Source: Shewanella gaetbuli (GTDB lineage: Bacteria; Pseudomonadota; Gammaproteobacteria; Enterobacterales; Shewanellaceae). From it: a stretch of 64,000 nt of DNA. This document shows positions 35,696 to 44,702 of the stretch, piece by piece. The translations under genes were made by a program, and so were the position numbers. Below the pieces are notes generated by a model. The model did not search any database, was not told the origin of the DNA, and saw only the letters and a list, made by a program, of their open reading frames with translations. The first letter of the stretch is position 1. The number at the start of each line of letters is the position of its first letter. The stretch is taken from assembly GCF_023284065.1 (NCBI RefSeq), contig NZ_JAKIKP010000005.1, forward strand, positions 124,001 to 188,000. The letters are read 5' to 3'.

Positions 35696-37192
35696 TTATG
35701 AAACACTATCTAAAAAAGTTTGATTAACGGCGTTAAATTCCGCGGTAATTTGTTTAGTTGGCTTGGCGTTCCAAAGACTAACAAGCCAAATGGTCATAGA
35801 GCTGATGATAAAGCCAGGTATCATTTCGTATACCACACTGCTTAAAGTTGAACCGTCGTCAAACACGGGGACAAAAATCCAAAATAATACTGTTGATGCA
35901 CCCGTTATAATGCCTGCAATGGCACCGTTATAAGTTACGCGCTCCCACAGTAGGCAAAATAGAATAAGTGGCCCGAATGCTGCACCAAAACCTGCCCAAG
36001 CATTACTCACAATACTTAAAATACTGCTGCTGGGTTGTAAGGCTATACCAGCGGCAACAAGTGCCACTACAAATACGCAGACTCTGCCAATATTGACTAA
36101 ATGCTTCTGTGATAGTGTCTTTTTACTATAAACCCGATAAATATCTTCAGTTAACGAGCTAGACGACACTAACAATTGTGATGAAATAGTACTCATTACA
36201 GCAGCTAAAATAGCCGCCAGTAAAAAACCACTCACTAATGGGTGAAACAACACATTAGAGAAGAAGATAAAGATGGTTTCAGGGTCTTTAAGCTCAACAT
36301 TAAATTTATTAACGTAAGCCACGCCGGTTAATCCGGTTGCCAGTGCACCAATAATGGTGACACTCATCCAGCTCATACCAATACGTCTTGCGGTTTTAAT
36401 ATTCTTGACCGAATTAATGGCCATAAAGCGCACAATAATATGCGGTTGACCAAAATAGCCCAGTCCCCACGCTAAGCTAGACAACAAACCCAGTACGGTT
36501 AAGTTATCAAGGCTGCTACTAAAAGTTGGAATGGCTTCAAGTGAATAGTTCATCATGGTTTCGGCACTTTCGAAGTGATTAAATGCCACAATCGGTACCA
36601 TAATCAGTGCCACAAACATGATCACACCTTGAACAAAGTCGGTTAGGCTCACGGCTAAAAAACCACCTAACAAGGTATAAGCAACCACCACAAACATGGT
36701 GACAAATACCCCTAACTGATAGTCAAGATTAAATGCCGATTGAAATAGCTTCCCGCCACCAACAAGACCTGCTGAGGTATATAGGGTAAAGAAAATGATG
36801 ATCACCACTGCGGATACTAGTTTGATAACGCCGTCTTTTTTATGAAATCGCTGGCTGAGAAAGTCAGGCAGGGTTAACGCGTCATTGGCGACTTCAGTAT
36901 AAATACGTAATTTTGGGGCAACTAATTTGTAGTTTGCCCAAGCACCAACAACTAACCCAACCGCTACCCAAATGGTGCTAAAGCCTGATACAAAAATGGC
37001 ACCGGGTAAACCCATTAACATCCAACCGCTCATATCGGATGCACCTGCAGAAAGTGCAGTAACTTGTGGGCTAACTTTTCTGCCACCTAACATGTAACCA
37101 GAAAGACTTGATGTGGACTTATTTGCGGCATAAATGCCAATGGCGAGCATTAGCAAAAAATACAATGCTAATGTTATGTACGTGTAATTCAT
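35696..37192 (-). CDS. putP: Sodium/proline symporter PutP
   Basis: A 498-residue inner-membrane protein of the SSS family with about 13 helices. It has the PutP-type opening (LMLAIGIYAANKS), GGRKVSPQVTALSAGASDMSGW, GYFGQPHIIVRFMAI and LAAVMSTISSQLLVSSSSL. It imports proline with Na+. Its ATG overlaps the stop of a 50-residue upstream ORF (TAATG), and proB follows by 8 bases. Linkage of a proline importer with proline synthesis, rather than with putA, suggests osmoprotection rather than catabolism. Confidence 0.93.
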   Translation of the reverse strand: MNYTYITLALYFLLMLAIGIYAANKSTSSLSGYMLGGRKVSPQVTALSAGASDMSGWMLMGLPGAIFVSGFSTIWVAVGLVVGAWANYKLVAPKLRIYTEVANDALTLPDFLSQRFHKKDGVIKLVSAVVIIIFFTLYTSAGLVGGGKLFQSAFNLDYQLGVFVTMFVVVAYTLLGGFLAVSLTDFVQGVIMFVALIMVPIVAFNHFESAETMMNYSLEAIPTFSSSLDNLTVLGLLSSLAWGLGYFGQPHIIVRFMAINSVKNIKTARRIGMSWMSVTIIGALATGLTGVAYVNKFNVELKDPETIFIFFSNVLFHPLVSGFLLAAILAAVMSTISSQLLVSSSSLTEDIYRVYSKKTLSQKHLVNIGRVCVFVVALVAAGIALQPSSSILSIVSNAWAGFGAAFGPLILFCLLWERVTYNGAIAGIITGASTVLFWIFVPVFDDGSTLSSVVYEMIPGFIISSMTIWLVSLWNAKPTKQITAEFNAVNQTFLDSVS

Positions 37193-37344
37193 TACTTTCC
37201 TGTGTGATTGTTTGTATTCGATTTATATGCTTTATAAAAAGGACTAAAGATGTACGTGCTAAGCACCAACCAAAAACACAGTAACTGCATCATGTTAGTG
37301 GAGACTTGCTTAACCGTTTTTAAAGAGGGCAAAGGATTATTCAT
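37192..37344 (-). CDS. Small single-helix membrane protein coupled to putP
   Basis: A 50-residue protein, starting MNNPLPSLKTVKQV and ending HTGK. One hydrophobic segment (about residues 19-37, LLCFWLVLSTYIFSPFY) is followed by a basic tail. The ATG has GGAAG four bases before it, and the stop TAA shares one base with the putP ATG, so translation is probably coupled. Many SSS symporters have small accessory membrane subunits, but I do not recognise this one. It could instead act as a leader for putP. Confidence 0.6.
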   Translation of the reverse strand: MNNPLPSLKTVKQVSTNMMQLLCFWLVLSTYIFSPFYKAYKSNTNNHTGK

Positions 37345-37552
37345 ATTACTTCCATTTAAAATTAATGTTTACTACTAATAATTAGAGTACGAACTATTAT
37401 GTTACGCGATTTATGATTAAGATCAACCTTTGTTCGTAAATCAACCATTACAAAGCCCTTTGAAATTAGACTAAAGCCGCTATTTATGAATAATTCCGAT
37501 TTTGATAGAATAGAAATAATTAGTATTGAAAGTCATTGTGGGGATGAGCTTG

Positions 37553-38026
37553 ATGGAAAAGTATGAAGAATTGTTGGTTTCTTTGCGGCAGGTTATTCGC
37601 GCTATTGACTTGTATTCAAAAAAGTTAAGTAAAGAAACCGGCTTAACCAGTCCGCAATTATTAGTATTGCAAACCATTGCTCAACATGACGATGCGATGG
37701 TAAAAGAAGTGGCCGAGACCATTAATTTAAGTTCAGCCACCATTACCAGTATTTTAGACCGTCTAGAAAAACGCGAACTGGTTACCCGTACCCGCTCAGT
37801 TACTGACAAGCGTAAAGTGGGAATTAGCTTAACAGAGTTAGGCAAAGAGATAATTAAAGACTCTCCCAAGCCATTACAAGAGCACTTTATTGCGCGATTT
37901 GAAGCGATGCAAGAATGGGAGCAATCTCAAATGTTAGCCACTATGCAGCGCATTTCTAGCATGATGGATGCCGAAAGGTTAGATGCATCACCGGTATTAG
38001 AGGTGGGCCAATTGCATAGCCATTAA
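37553..38026 (+). CDS. MarR family transcriptional regulator
   Basis: A 157-residue cytoplasmic winged-helix regulator. The DNA-binding part is LTSPQLLVLQTIAQHDDAMVKEVAETINLSSATITSILDRLEKRELVTRTRS in shape, with the wing at DKRKVGISLT. The start MEKYEELL at 37553 has GGGG about 9 bases upstream; ATG 37544 and TTG 37526 are in frame alternatives. It is divergent from the putP unit and so a candidate regulator of it. A weak dyad, ATAATTAG/CTATTAT, lies near 37377-37400. Confidence 0.85.
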   Translation: MEKYEELLVSLRQVIRAIDLYSKKLSKETGLTSPQLLVLQTIAQHDDAMVKEVAETINLSSATITSILDRLEKRELVTRTRSVTDKRKVGISLTELGKEIIKDSPKPLQEHFIARFEAMQEWEQSQMLATMQRISSMMDAERLDASPVLEVGQLHSH

Positions 38027-38052
38027 AGGCTGAATTTACCCTTGTCGAATCG

Positions 38053-38088
38053 TTAACGGCGTTTATGCTAAAGCGCTAACGCCGTTAA
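38053..38088. terminator. Hairpin between MarR and iadA genes
   Basis: TTAACGGCGTT (38053-38063) pairs perfectly with AACGCCGTTAA (38078-38088) across a 14-base loop. It lies between convergent genes. There is no U-tract on either side. Confidence 0.55.
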
Positions 38089-38101
38089 GAGCTTACCGCG
38101 A

Positions 38102-39265
38102 TTAAAAGGGGGTGTTGATTAGCGATTGATTGTTAGTAAATACTAACTCGCCTTTGCTAAATACGCTATCAATAGCCAATGAATTGGGCTCAAGTAAGTT
38201 GATATCTGCGTCATATCCTACGCCCACCTTTCCTTTTGCCTTCAACTTTAAAATACTCGCAGGTGTTTGGGTGATTGAAGCTAGTGCGGTGGCTAAGGGC
38301 AGTTGATATTGTTGCACTGCATCCACCAACGCTTGATGTAAACTGCTGACTTCTCCTACCTGTAAATCAATTAATTCACCCGCATCATTAAATACCGGCA
38401 AACTGGCATTTCCGTCAGAACTCATGGTGATTTGACTCACTGGCACGCCTTGGTTGATAGCCTGCGCTAATGCTTGGGGGGCCGCAATTTCACCTTGTGC
38501 AAGAATTTGTTCCGTGGTGCTGGTGGTTAGATCAATAAAACCACCACGTTTAGCGTAATCAATTCCGCTGTTAAACAGAGCCTTATTACGGTTAATGTGA
38601 GTAGGGTAAAATTGACTAATAGGTAAATCAAATTGGCTAATCACTTGTTCCAATAAATCAAGCTGGCTGGGTTCATCACCCACATGAATACTGACAATGC
38701 CAGCTTTACCCGCCAGCATACCCGCAACCCTAACTTCAGATGTCAGTCTAGCCAGCTCATGTGGCGTAAGTTGCGAACTTCGATGGTCAGCAATAGCCAC
38801 TTCACCTACACCAATAAATTTTTCTATTAGCATCACATCATGTTTAACCGACTGAGTAACGGTCACCATAGGATAGTGATAAGAGCCTGAATAACAAAAA
38901 ACCGATAAGCCTTGTTCTTCAAGTGCATAGGCTTTGGCTAGCAAGTTTTCTAAACTGCGGGTTTGCGCATCGGTTCCTAGTACGCCTATTACCGTGGTGA
39001 CACCGGCATTTATCGCGTCATTAATGTGCATTTCAGGGGTGCGAGTAGCATAGCCACCTTCACCTCCACCGCCAGTAATGTGCACTAAAGAATCGACAAA
39101 GCCAGGGGTGAGCAGTTTGCCTTGAGCATCAATTATCTCAACAAAAGGTTGATTTTTGATGTTGATGTTATCTTCGATGGCAATAATTTTGCCGCCCGCA
39201 ATCAGGACATCTTTTTGTCCCAGCGCGGTGGGGGCAAATACCTGAGCTTGCTTGATAAGTTTCAT
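38102..39265 (-). CDS. iadA: Isoaspartyl dipeptidase IadA-like amidohydrolase
   Basis: A 387-residue cytoplasmic amidohydrolase, close in sequence to E. coli IadA, which cleaves beta-aspartyl (isoaspartyl) dipeptides. Conserved: GGGGEGGYATRTPE, GVLGTDAQTRSLENLLAKAYALEEQG, ADHRSSQLT, IHVGD, PTHINRN and MSSDGN. One expected metal ligand is missing: the HxH motif reads DSLVH, with Leu60 where E. coli has His68 (His62 is kept). The bridging Lys region reads GVGEVA, as in Glu-bridged homologues. The enzyme may be altered or inactive. It follows the YfcC-type gene by 21 bases. Confidence 0.8.
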   Translation of the reverse strand: MKLIKQAQVFAPTALGQKDVLIAGGKIIAIEDNINIKNQPFVEIIDAQGKLLTPGFVDSLVHITGGGGEGGYATRTPEMHINDAINAGVTTVIGVLGTDAQTRSLENLLAKAYALEEQGLSVFCYSGSYHYPMVTVTQSVKHDVMLIEKFIGVGEVAIADHRSSQLTPHELARLTSEVRVAGMLAGKAGIVSIHVGDEPSQLDLLEQVISQFDLPISQFYPTHINRNKALFNSGIDYAKRGGFIDLTTSTTEQILAQGEIAAPQALAQAINQGVPVSQITMSSDGNASLPVFNDAGELIDLQVGEVSSLHQALVDAVQQYQLPLATALASITQTPASILKLKAKGKVGVGYDADINLLEPNSLAIDSVFSKGELVFTNNQSLINTPF

Positions 39266-39286
39266 GAAACCCCTTAATTATTCGTG

Positions 39287-40750
39287 TTAGCTAAAATTGA
39301 TTGCAACGGCAAACACAATAAAAGCAATGGATACTGTGGCGAGCAACAACATAAAGCGCCAAATAAACTTAGCCCAAACTAACCAATCTACTTTGGTCAC
39401 ACCCAAGCAACCGATAAGTGATGCTGAGGTAGGAATAATAATATTAGTAAAGCCGTCACCCAGTTGAAATGCCAATACGGCAATTTGTCTAGGTAGCCCT
39501 AAAATATCGGCTAATGGCGCCATAATGGGCATGGTGAGTGCGGCTTGGCCTGAGCCAGATGCAATAAAGAAGTTAAATACTGACTGGAATAAATACATAA
39601 ATACAGCTGATACAGTTTCAGGTAATTGCCCTAAAAACTGGCCGGTATAAAACAGTAAGGTATTCAATACCGAAGGTGTATCGGCTTGATCGCCACCTAA
39701 TATGATCACAATCCCTTTAGCCATACCTACAATCATGGCTGCGGGTAATAACTCTTGGGCCCCTTTTTTGAATGAGTCAGCAACTTGGTTCACCCTAAGT
39801 CGTTTGCATACCACTGCAATTAAGCCAATGACACAGCCTAACGTAAAGAATTGGCTGGCCAGCTCAGGAATATAATATCCTCTGGCGATAACCCCCCAAA
39901 TAACCCACACAATACCTAGCATGAAAGTGCTTAAAATAAGCGCATCGGTTAGGGTAAATTGTGGCTTAATTGATGGTTTGTTTGATAGCTCACTTGCTAA
40001 CTCATCAGCAGAATAAACCGGTGACAGCTCTGGTGTCTGCTTAATTTTTTGCGCATAACGCATGGTGAAAATAATACCAATACTGGTAAATACACTCCAC
40101 ATTACCACTCTAAATTCTAGACCCGACATTAATGGTAAGTCGGCAATCCCTTGGGCGATGGCTACGCTAAACGGGTTCATCCAAGACGCGGCAAAGCCAA
40201 TTTGGGTAGCCACATAAGTGACTAATACGGTAGTAATTCCGTCATAACCAATGGCGCGCATCAGTGGCAGCAATACAATACAAAAAGCAATGGCCTCTTC
40301 GCCCATGCCGAATATGGCTCCCCCTGCTGAAAACAAGATAAATAGAATTGGGATAAAGGCGAGTTCAAAGTTTTTGGTTTTATCAATTAACGCCAAAATA
40401 CCGTTATCAACCGCTTTGGTTTGCATGATAATGCCAAACGCGCCGCCGGTTAGAATGATAAACATCATCACTCCAATAGCCGACCCCCACTTACTGCCCG
40501 ATACCATGCCTTCAAACGCAAAGTTTAAAAACCCCACTTCACCATGCTCAGCAAATAGTGGCACGCCAACATAGTCAGTGGCGAACTGAAAACTGCCTGC
40601 TACTAACTCTTTTTTATTGGTGTCAGGATTAAGGGCAACCTCAAAAAAACCTGCTGGCACAATGTGAGTGATTAACGCGGCAAACAGCACCACAAAAAAT
40701 AAAATGATAAAAGCGTCGGGCATTTCCCGTTGAGTTTTAGGTAAGGTCAT
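39287..40750 (-). CDS. YfcC/DcuC-type membrane carrier
   Basis: A 487-residue inner-membrane protein with about 11-12 helices. The opening REMPDAFIILFFVVLFAALITHIVPAG is the YfcC pattern; GMGEEAIAFCIVLLPL, NPFSVAIAQGIA and GDGFTNIIIPTS follow. The family is related to C4-dicarboxylate and amino acid or peptide carriers. The position just before iadA suggests that it moves isoaspartyl dipeptides or the products. That link is inferred. Confidence 0.8.
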   Translation of the reverse strand: MTLPKTQREMPDAFIILFFVVLFAALITHIVPAGFFEVALNPDTNKKELVAGSFQFATDYVGVPLFAEHGEVGFLNFAFEGMVSGSKWGSAIGVMMFIILTGGAFGIIMQTKAVDNGILALIDKTKNFELAFIPILFILFSAGGAIFGMGEEAIAFCIVLLPLMRAIGYDGITTVLVTYVATQIGFAASWMNPFSVAIAQGIADLPLMSGLEFRVVMWSVFTSIGIIFTMRYAQKIKQTPELSPVYSADELASELSNKPSIKPQFTLTDALILSTFMLGIVWVIWGVIARGYYIPELASQFFTLGCVIGLIAVVCKRLRVNQVADSFKKGAQELLPAAMIVGMAKGIVIILGGDQADTPSVLNTLLFYTGQFLGQLPETVSAVFMYLFQSVFNFFIASGSGQAALTMPIMAPLADILGLPRQIAVLAFQLGDGFTNIIIPTSASLIGCLGVTKVDWLVWAKFIWRFMLLLATVSIAFIVFAVAINFS

Positions 40751-40981
40751 ATTGTTATACTTATATAAAATGAATCGGTTAACGGTTTTTAAATGGTGCG
40801 TTTTAACTTACATTAGGCTTAATAATAGGTTATGACTTTGGTTTTAATTTATGAGTTTTAAGTTATTTGTTTTGCCAGCCTAACCAATAAGGCATTCTAT
40901 TCTTGAAGCGTTAACTACAGATTAAAAAACCACGTGAGCCAAAAGCTGAGTCTGAATAATAACAGTCTAAATGGAGTGAAT

Positions 40982-41707
40982 ATGCACAAGGTAGCAAGAA
41001 AGCTACACCGTTGGTCAATGCTATTGTTAGGCTTGCAATTTATTATCTGGTCAGTAACCGGTGCGTATATGGTGCTGGTAGATATTAATTATATTCATGG
41101 TAATAGCTTGGTAAATAACCAGCACAAACCAATTATTGCCAAAGATATTAGTTATTCGATAGCGCAATTACAACAAGACTTCCCCTATGCCAGTGATATC
41201 AGTATGGCTAATTTACTTAATCAACCCGTTTATCGTTTTACCCATCAAGATACTTCTATGATGATCAGTGCCATCAATGGCAAAGTATTGTCACCTTTAT
41301 CGAAGCAAGATGCGCTTGAGCTTGCCCAGCAGCAATATACTGGTGATGGCAGTGTGTTAAATGCCCTGTGGATTACTGAGAACCCGCCTTTTGAGCTAAG
41401 CCCACGGCATTTACCCGTTTGGCGAGTTAATTTTGACGATTTTGCGGCTCCTGCATTATATATTTCAGCAACATCTGGTCTGGTAGTCACTAAAAGACAT
41501 GACTTTTGGCGGATTTTTGACTGGATGTTTCGTTTCCATATTATGGATTACAGCAGCGGAGAAGATATTGATAATCAACTTCTTTTTTGGGTGGCCTTAT
41601 TCAGCCTGTTGTCTGTAAGTTCTGGCGGGATATTAATTTATTATAGCGTCATCAAGCCTTACACCAAGAAGCGTCAGCGCATAATAAACAAGGCGAGGGC
41701 GGTTTAA
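40982..41707 (+). CDS. PepSY-associated membrane protein, first copy
   Basis: A 241-residue inner-membrane protein with a helix near each end (about residues 12-34 and 190-215) and a periplasmic region with PepSY-like strands (INGKVLSPLSKQDALELAQQQY, ISATSGLVVTKRHDFWRIFDWMFRFHIMDY). Such proteins are often found in metal or redox contexts; the exact role is unknown. ATG 40982 has GGAG five bases upstream, and a GTG 48 bases upstream is unlikely. The stop overlaps the next start (TAATG). Confidence 0.7.
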   Translation: MHKVARKLHRWSMLLLGLQFIIWSVTGAYMVLVDINYIHGNSLVNNQHKPIIAKDISYSIAQLQQDFPYASDISMANLLNQPVYRFTHQDTSMMISAINGKVLSPLSKQDALELAQQQYTGDGSVLNALWITENPPFELSPRHLPVWRVNFDDFAAPALYISATSGLVVTKRHDFWRIFDWMFRFHIMDYSSGEDIDNQLLFWVALFSLLSVSSGGILIYYSVIKPYTKKRQRIINKARAV

Positions 41708-42435
41708 TGCAGTGGTTTAAAAAAATTCATAAGTGGATGTCTGTGATCGTGGGCTTGCAGCTCATTATTTGGGTAATAACAGGGTTGTTTTTTAATCTAA
41801 TGGATCATCAAAAAGCCGCTGGTAGATTGCACTATAGTGCGCCTGCCACTCAGCAGATTGTGAATTATCAAAACCTAATCGAGCCCAAGCAGATATTACA
41901 TCAGTATCCTGATGTGGTTGAATTAACTACCTCGGTAATATTGAATCAGCCATATTATTTACTGAATGTTAATAAAGGCTTATATGCGCACTTTGCTAAC
42001 GACTATCGTTTAGTTAATGCCCAAACCGGACAAATTGCTGAACTCACTGAAACAATGGTGAATCATATTGCATTAGCCACATTGTTATTAGATGAAGCTG
42101 AGTCAGCAGCTACGATTATTAATACTCAGTTACTGTATCCACCCATTGCTGACTTTTTAAAACAACAAAACCCTACTTGGCAGGTGTTAATTAATAATGA
42201 TGCTGAAACACGTATTTATATTGAGGCGGTATCAGGGCGGGTTATAGGCCATAGCGACAAGCATAAGCAGTTTGCCGATGTATTTTTTATGCTGCATTTT
42301 ATGGACTACGCTCAAGTGGGGAGCTTTAATAACTGGCTCATGATTGCCATGTCATTTTTTGTCTTATGGTTATCCATAAGTGGATTCTTCTTAGTGGTAA
42401 CCTCGCTGAGAAAAGGTAAATATTATTCGTTTTAA
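41707..42435 (+). CDS. PepSY-associated membrane protein, second copy
   Basis: A 242-residue protein with the same layout as its upstream neighbour (KIHKWMSVIVGLQLIIWVITG at the start, GRVIGHSDKHKQFADVFFMLHFMDY before the last helix). The two are clearly paralogues in tandem, translationally coupled by TAATG. Function is unknown. The copper efflux genes follow after a hairpin, so they may be separate or linked. Confidence 0.7.
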   Translation: MQWFKKIHKWMSVIVGLQLIIWVITGLFFNLMDHQKAAGRLHYSAPATQQIVNYQNLIEPKQILHQYPDVVELTTSVILNQPYYLLNVNKGLYAHFANDYRLVNAQTGQIAELTETMVNHIALATLLLDEAESAATIINTQLLYPPIADFLKQQNPTWQVLINNDAETRIYIEAVSGRVIGHSDKHKQFADVFFMLHFMDYAQVGSFNNWLMIAMSFFVLWLSISGFFLVVTSLRKGKYYSF

Positions 42436-42484
42436 TGATAGAATTTGTGACTAAGAGCGAATTCTATTTGCATTTAGCGTAGTG

Positions 42485-42506
42485 AATAACCCCAATTTGG
42501 GTTATT
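42485..42506 (+). terminator. Hairpin after the PepSY pair
   Basis: AATAACCC (42485-42492) pairs with GGGTTATT (42499-42506), followed by ATCTTT. It is a weak terminator candidate separating the PepSY pair from the copper genes. Confidence 0.45.
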
Positions 42507-42578
42507 ATCTTTAGCATAACGCGCTGAAAATCAGCATTAAGCGTTGTAAATTGCACTCATTTTTAGGACATAGATTTA

Positions 42579-43058
42579 ATGCGTAAAGCCATTAAACAGT
42601 ATTGGATTGTTGCTATTACCTTGTTCACCTTAGTGGGACAAGGTTTATTAGCTAATGGCAGTTCAATGGTGCCTGTTATGGATGCAGAACATCATCAAGC
42701 TCAAATGGTTAATGAACAATTTGGCTTAGATGATTCATTAAGCTCTGATTTAAATTCTGACTCAAATTCTCAGCTAAATATGGCAATGCTTGCCGATTCT
42801 TCTCAGCAAACGACCGATTGTCATGGTAATGCTGTCGCCGCTGTTGTTTCACAAAATAGTGATAGCAATGGCTGTTGTAATGGAATGGGAGGCTGCAGTG
42901 TTGACTGTAATCACTGTTTAACCATTTCATTTACCGCTGATATAACCGAACAAAACCTTGATATTGCTCGTGCAATGAATAACACAAATCCTTCAACGGC
43001 TATAGTTGATGGTTTTTCTGTCGATTTCCCTCCTGCGTTTAGACCTCCAATTGCCTAA
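42579..43058 (+). CDS. Exported Cys-rich protein leading the cus genes
   Basis: A 159-residue protein with a signal peptide (about residues 1-25). The mature part is Ser/Asn/Met-rich and then has a Cys/His cluster (DCHGN, NGCCNGMGGCSVDCNHC) and a C-terminal PPAFRPPIA. The layout recalls DUF2946/CopL-type copper-induced proteins, but I am not certain. The metal-binding look and position 81 bases before cusB suggest periplasmic copper or silver handling. AGGA precedes the ATG. Confidence 0.6.
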   Translation: MRKAIKQYWIVAITLFTLVGQGLLANGSSMVPVMDAEHHQAQMVNEQFGLDDSLSSDLNSDSNSQLNMAMLADSSQQTTDCHGNAVAAVVSQNSDSNGCCNGMGGCSVDCNHCLTISFTADITEQNLDIARAMNNTNPSTAIVDGFSVDFPPAFRPPIA

Positions 43059-43139
43059 CTAAATAACCATTCCTTATTCCGTTATTTTGTTTTACGAATG
43101 ACCGCCAAGTTAGGTGCTTAGTCATTCGGAGGTGTTTAT

Positions 43140-44690
43140 ATGAAACGTTTGATTGCTAATTTACCTGCGCTTATTCAGCGTGCCGCTTATAGCTTGTTGT
43201 TGATTAGCTTAAGCTTTTTAACCGTATCAGTGACCGTCGCAGCGGATCATGACCATAGTCAGCATCAAGGCCAGACTAATACCCATCAGGCTCAAGCTCA
43301 TGAGAATAGTGCTCATGAGAATAGTGCTCATGAGACTAATGCTCATAAGAATAGTGCGCCAGTTTATATTTGCCCTATGCACCCTGAAGTCACTAGCGAC
43401 CAAGAAGGTCGTTGCCCAAAATGTAATATGTTTTTAGTGGTCAAAGATGAAGAAGAGGAGAGTGAAGTTAGTCATTCTTCTACCGTTGATGACATTATCA
43501 ACTCTCCAAAACCAGAGTTAATGCCTACCAGCGTACAAGCTTCATCTAGCACAAAATATGTTTGTCCAATGCATCCTCATGTAGTGTCTGACACCGAAGG
43601 AACTTGTCCTATTTGTGGCATGGACTTAGAGCCTGTCACCACATCATCCTCCACAGAAGAAGTGGTGGTTGGCGTATCTGGAGGTATGCAACAAGCCTTG
43701 GGTATGCGAAGTGAAACCGTAACCAAAGGTACGTTGTGGAAGTTAGTTAGAACCGTGGGCACGGTTGAATACAACGAAAATGCCATTGGCCATGTGCATA
43801 CCCGCATTACGGGCTGGATAGAAAATTTATTGGTACATACTGTGGGTCAGCGGATTAAAAAAGGCCAATTGCTATATGAGCTATATTCACCAGAGTTAAT
43901 TAATGCTCAAGATGACTACATGCAAGCTCGAGATTATTTAAAGCAAGATAAAAAACGTGGTGAAGTCTTACTGCGTAAAGCAAGGCAACGCTTGAACCTT
44001 TTGGGTGTGAGCGAAAGCACCATTTCACAGTTAGAAAAAACCGGTGAAACCATTTACCGCGTGCCATTTTATGCAGAACAAGACGGCTTTGTGAGTCAGT
44101 TAACCGTACGTCATGGCATGTATATACAACCGGGTGACACCTTAATTGAAATAGTTGATTTAGACAGTGTGTGGGTGATTGCAGATGTGTTTGAAAATGA
44201 ACAAAGCTGGTTAAAACAAGGGCGTCCAGTGGAGGTCACTTCAGCTGCTCAAGGCCTGTTTGATATTGAAGCCAGCATTGATTACATCTACCCAGAACTT
44301 GACCCTGTAACTCGCGCCATGCGAGTGCGAATTTCACTTCCCAACCCTGAAAAACAATTAAAGCCGGGTACATTAGTGGATGTAAAATTGTTCGGCGGGC
44401 CAGAGCGTAATGTGTTATCCATCCCCACCGAAGCCCTTATTTTAACCGGCCGTGAAAACAGGGTTGTGGTGCAACTTGATGACAACCAGTTTACTTCTGT
44501 TGCCGTTAAAGTGGGTATGATTGCCCAAGGTAAAGCTGAAATTATTGAAGGCTTAAATGAAGGCGACAGAGTGATTGTTTCGGGACAGTTCTTATTAGAC
44601 TCTGAAGCCAGTATTCAAGGCAGTTTACAGCGTTTAAGCAGCGCTAGTCAGAGTGACGATTCGCAATCTAATGCCCATGCACATCATTAA
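43140..44690 (+). CDS. cusB: CusB-type periplasmic adaptor of RND metal efflux
   Basis: A 516-residue periplasmic adaptor. After the signal peptide comes a His-rich stretch with tandem AHENS repeats. Two heavy-metal-binding domains follow (YICPMHPEVTSDQEGRCPKC and YVCPMHPHVVSDTEGTCPIC). Then the adaptor core appears: TRITGWIENLLVHTVGQRIKKGQ, helical hairpin SPELINAQDDYMQA, and barrel LDSVWVIADVFENE. It links CusA to an outer-membrane channel and may pass Cu+ or Ag+ to the pump. GGAGG precedes the ATG; cusA follows by 12 bases. Confidence 0.92.
   Translation: MKRLIANLPALIQRAAYSLLLISLSFLTVSVTVAADHDHSQHQGQTNTHQAQAHENSAHENSAHETNAHKNSAPVYICPMHPEVTSDQEGRCPKCNMFLVVKDEEEESEVSHSSTVDDIINSPKPELMPTSVQASSSTKYVCPMHPHVVSDTEGTCPICGMDLEPVTTSSSTEEVVVGVSGGMQQALGMRSETVTKGTLWKLVRTVGTVEYNENAIGHVHTRITGWIENLLVHTVGQRIKKGQLLYELYSPELINAQDDYMQARDYLKQDKKRGEVLLRKARQRLNLLGVSESTISQLEKTGETIYRVPFYAEQDGFVSQLTVRHGMYIQPGDTLIEIVDLDSVWVIADVFENEQSWLKQGRPVEVTSAAQGLFDIEASIDYIYPELDPVTRAMRVRISLPNPEKQLKPGTLVDVKLFGGPERNVLSIPTEALILTGRENRVVVQLDDNQFTSVAVKVGMIAQGKAEIIEGLNEGDRVIVSGQFLLDSEASIQGSLQRLSSASQSDDSQSNAHAHH
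43296..43355 (+). repeat. Four tandem 15-bp repeats in cusB
   Basis: Units of the type GCTCATGAGAATAGT start at 43296, 43311, 43326 and 43341; the last two diverge slightly. They encode AHENS, AHENS, AHETN and AHKNS, extending the His-rich metal-binding stretch in frame. Confidence 0.9.
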
Positions 44691-44702
44691 TCGGAGGTCG
44701 CT

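Noticed and set aside
37377..37400. ATAATTAG/CTATTAT dyad as MarR operator
   Set aside because: The halves differ in spacing and length; too weak to list as a feature of its own.
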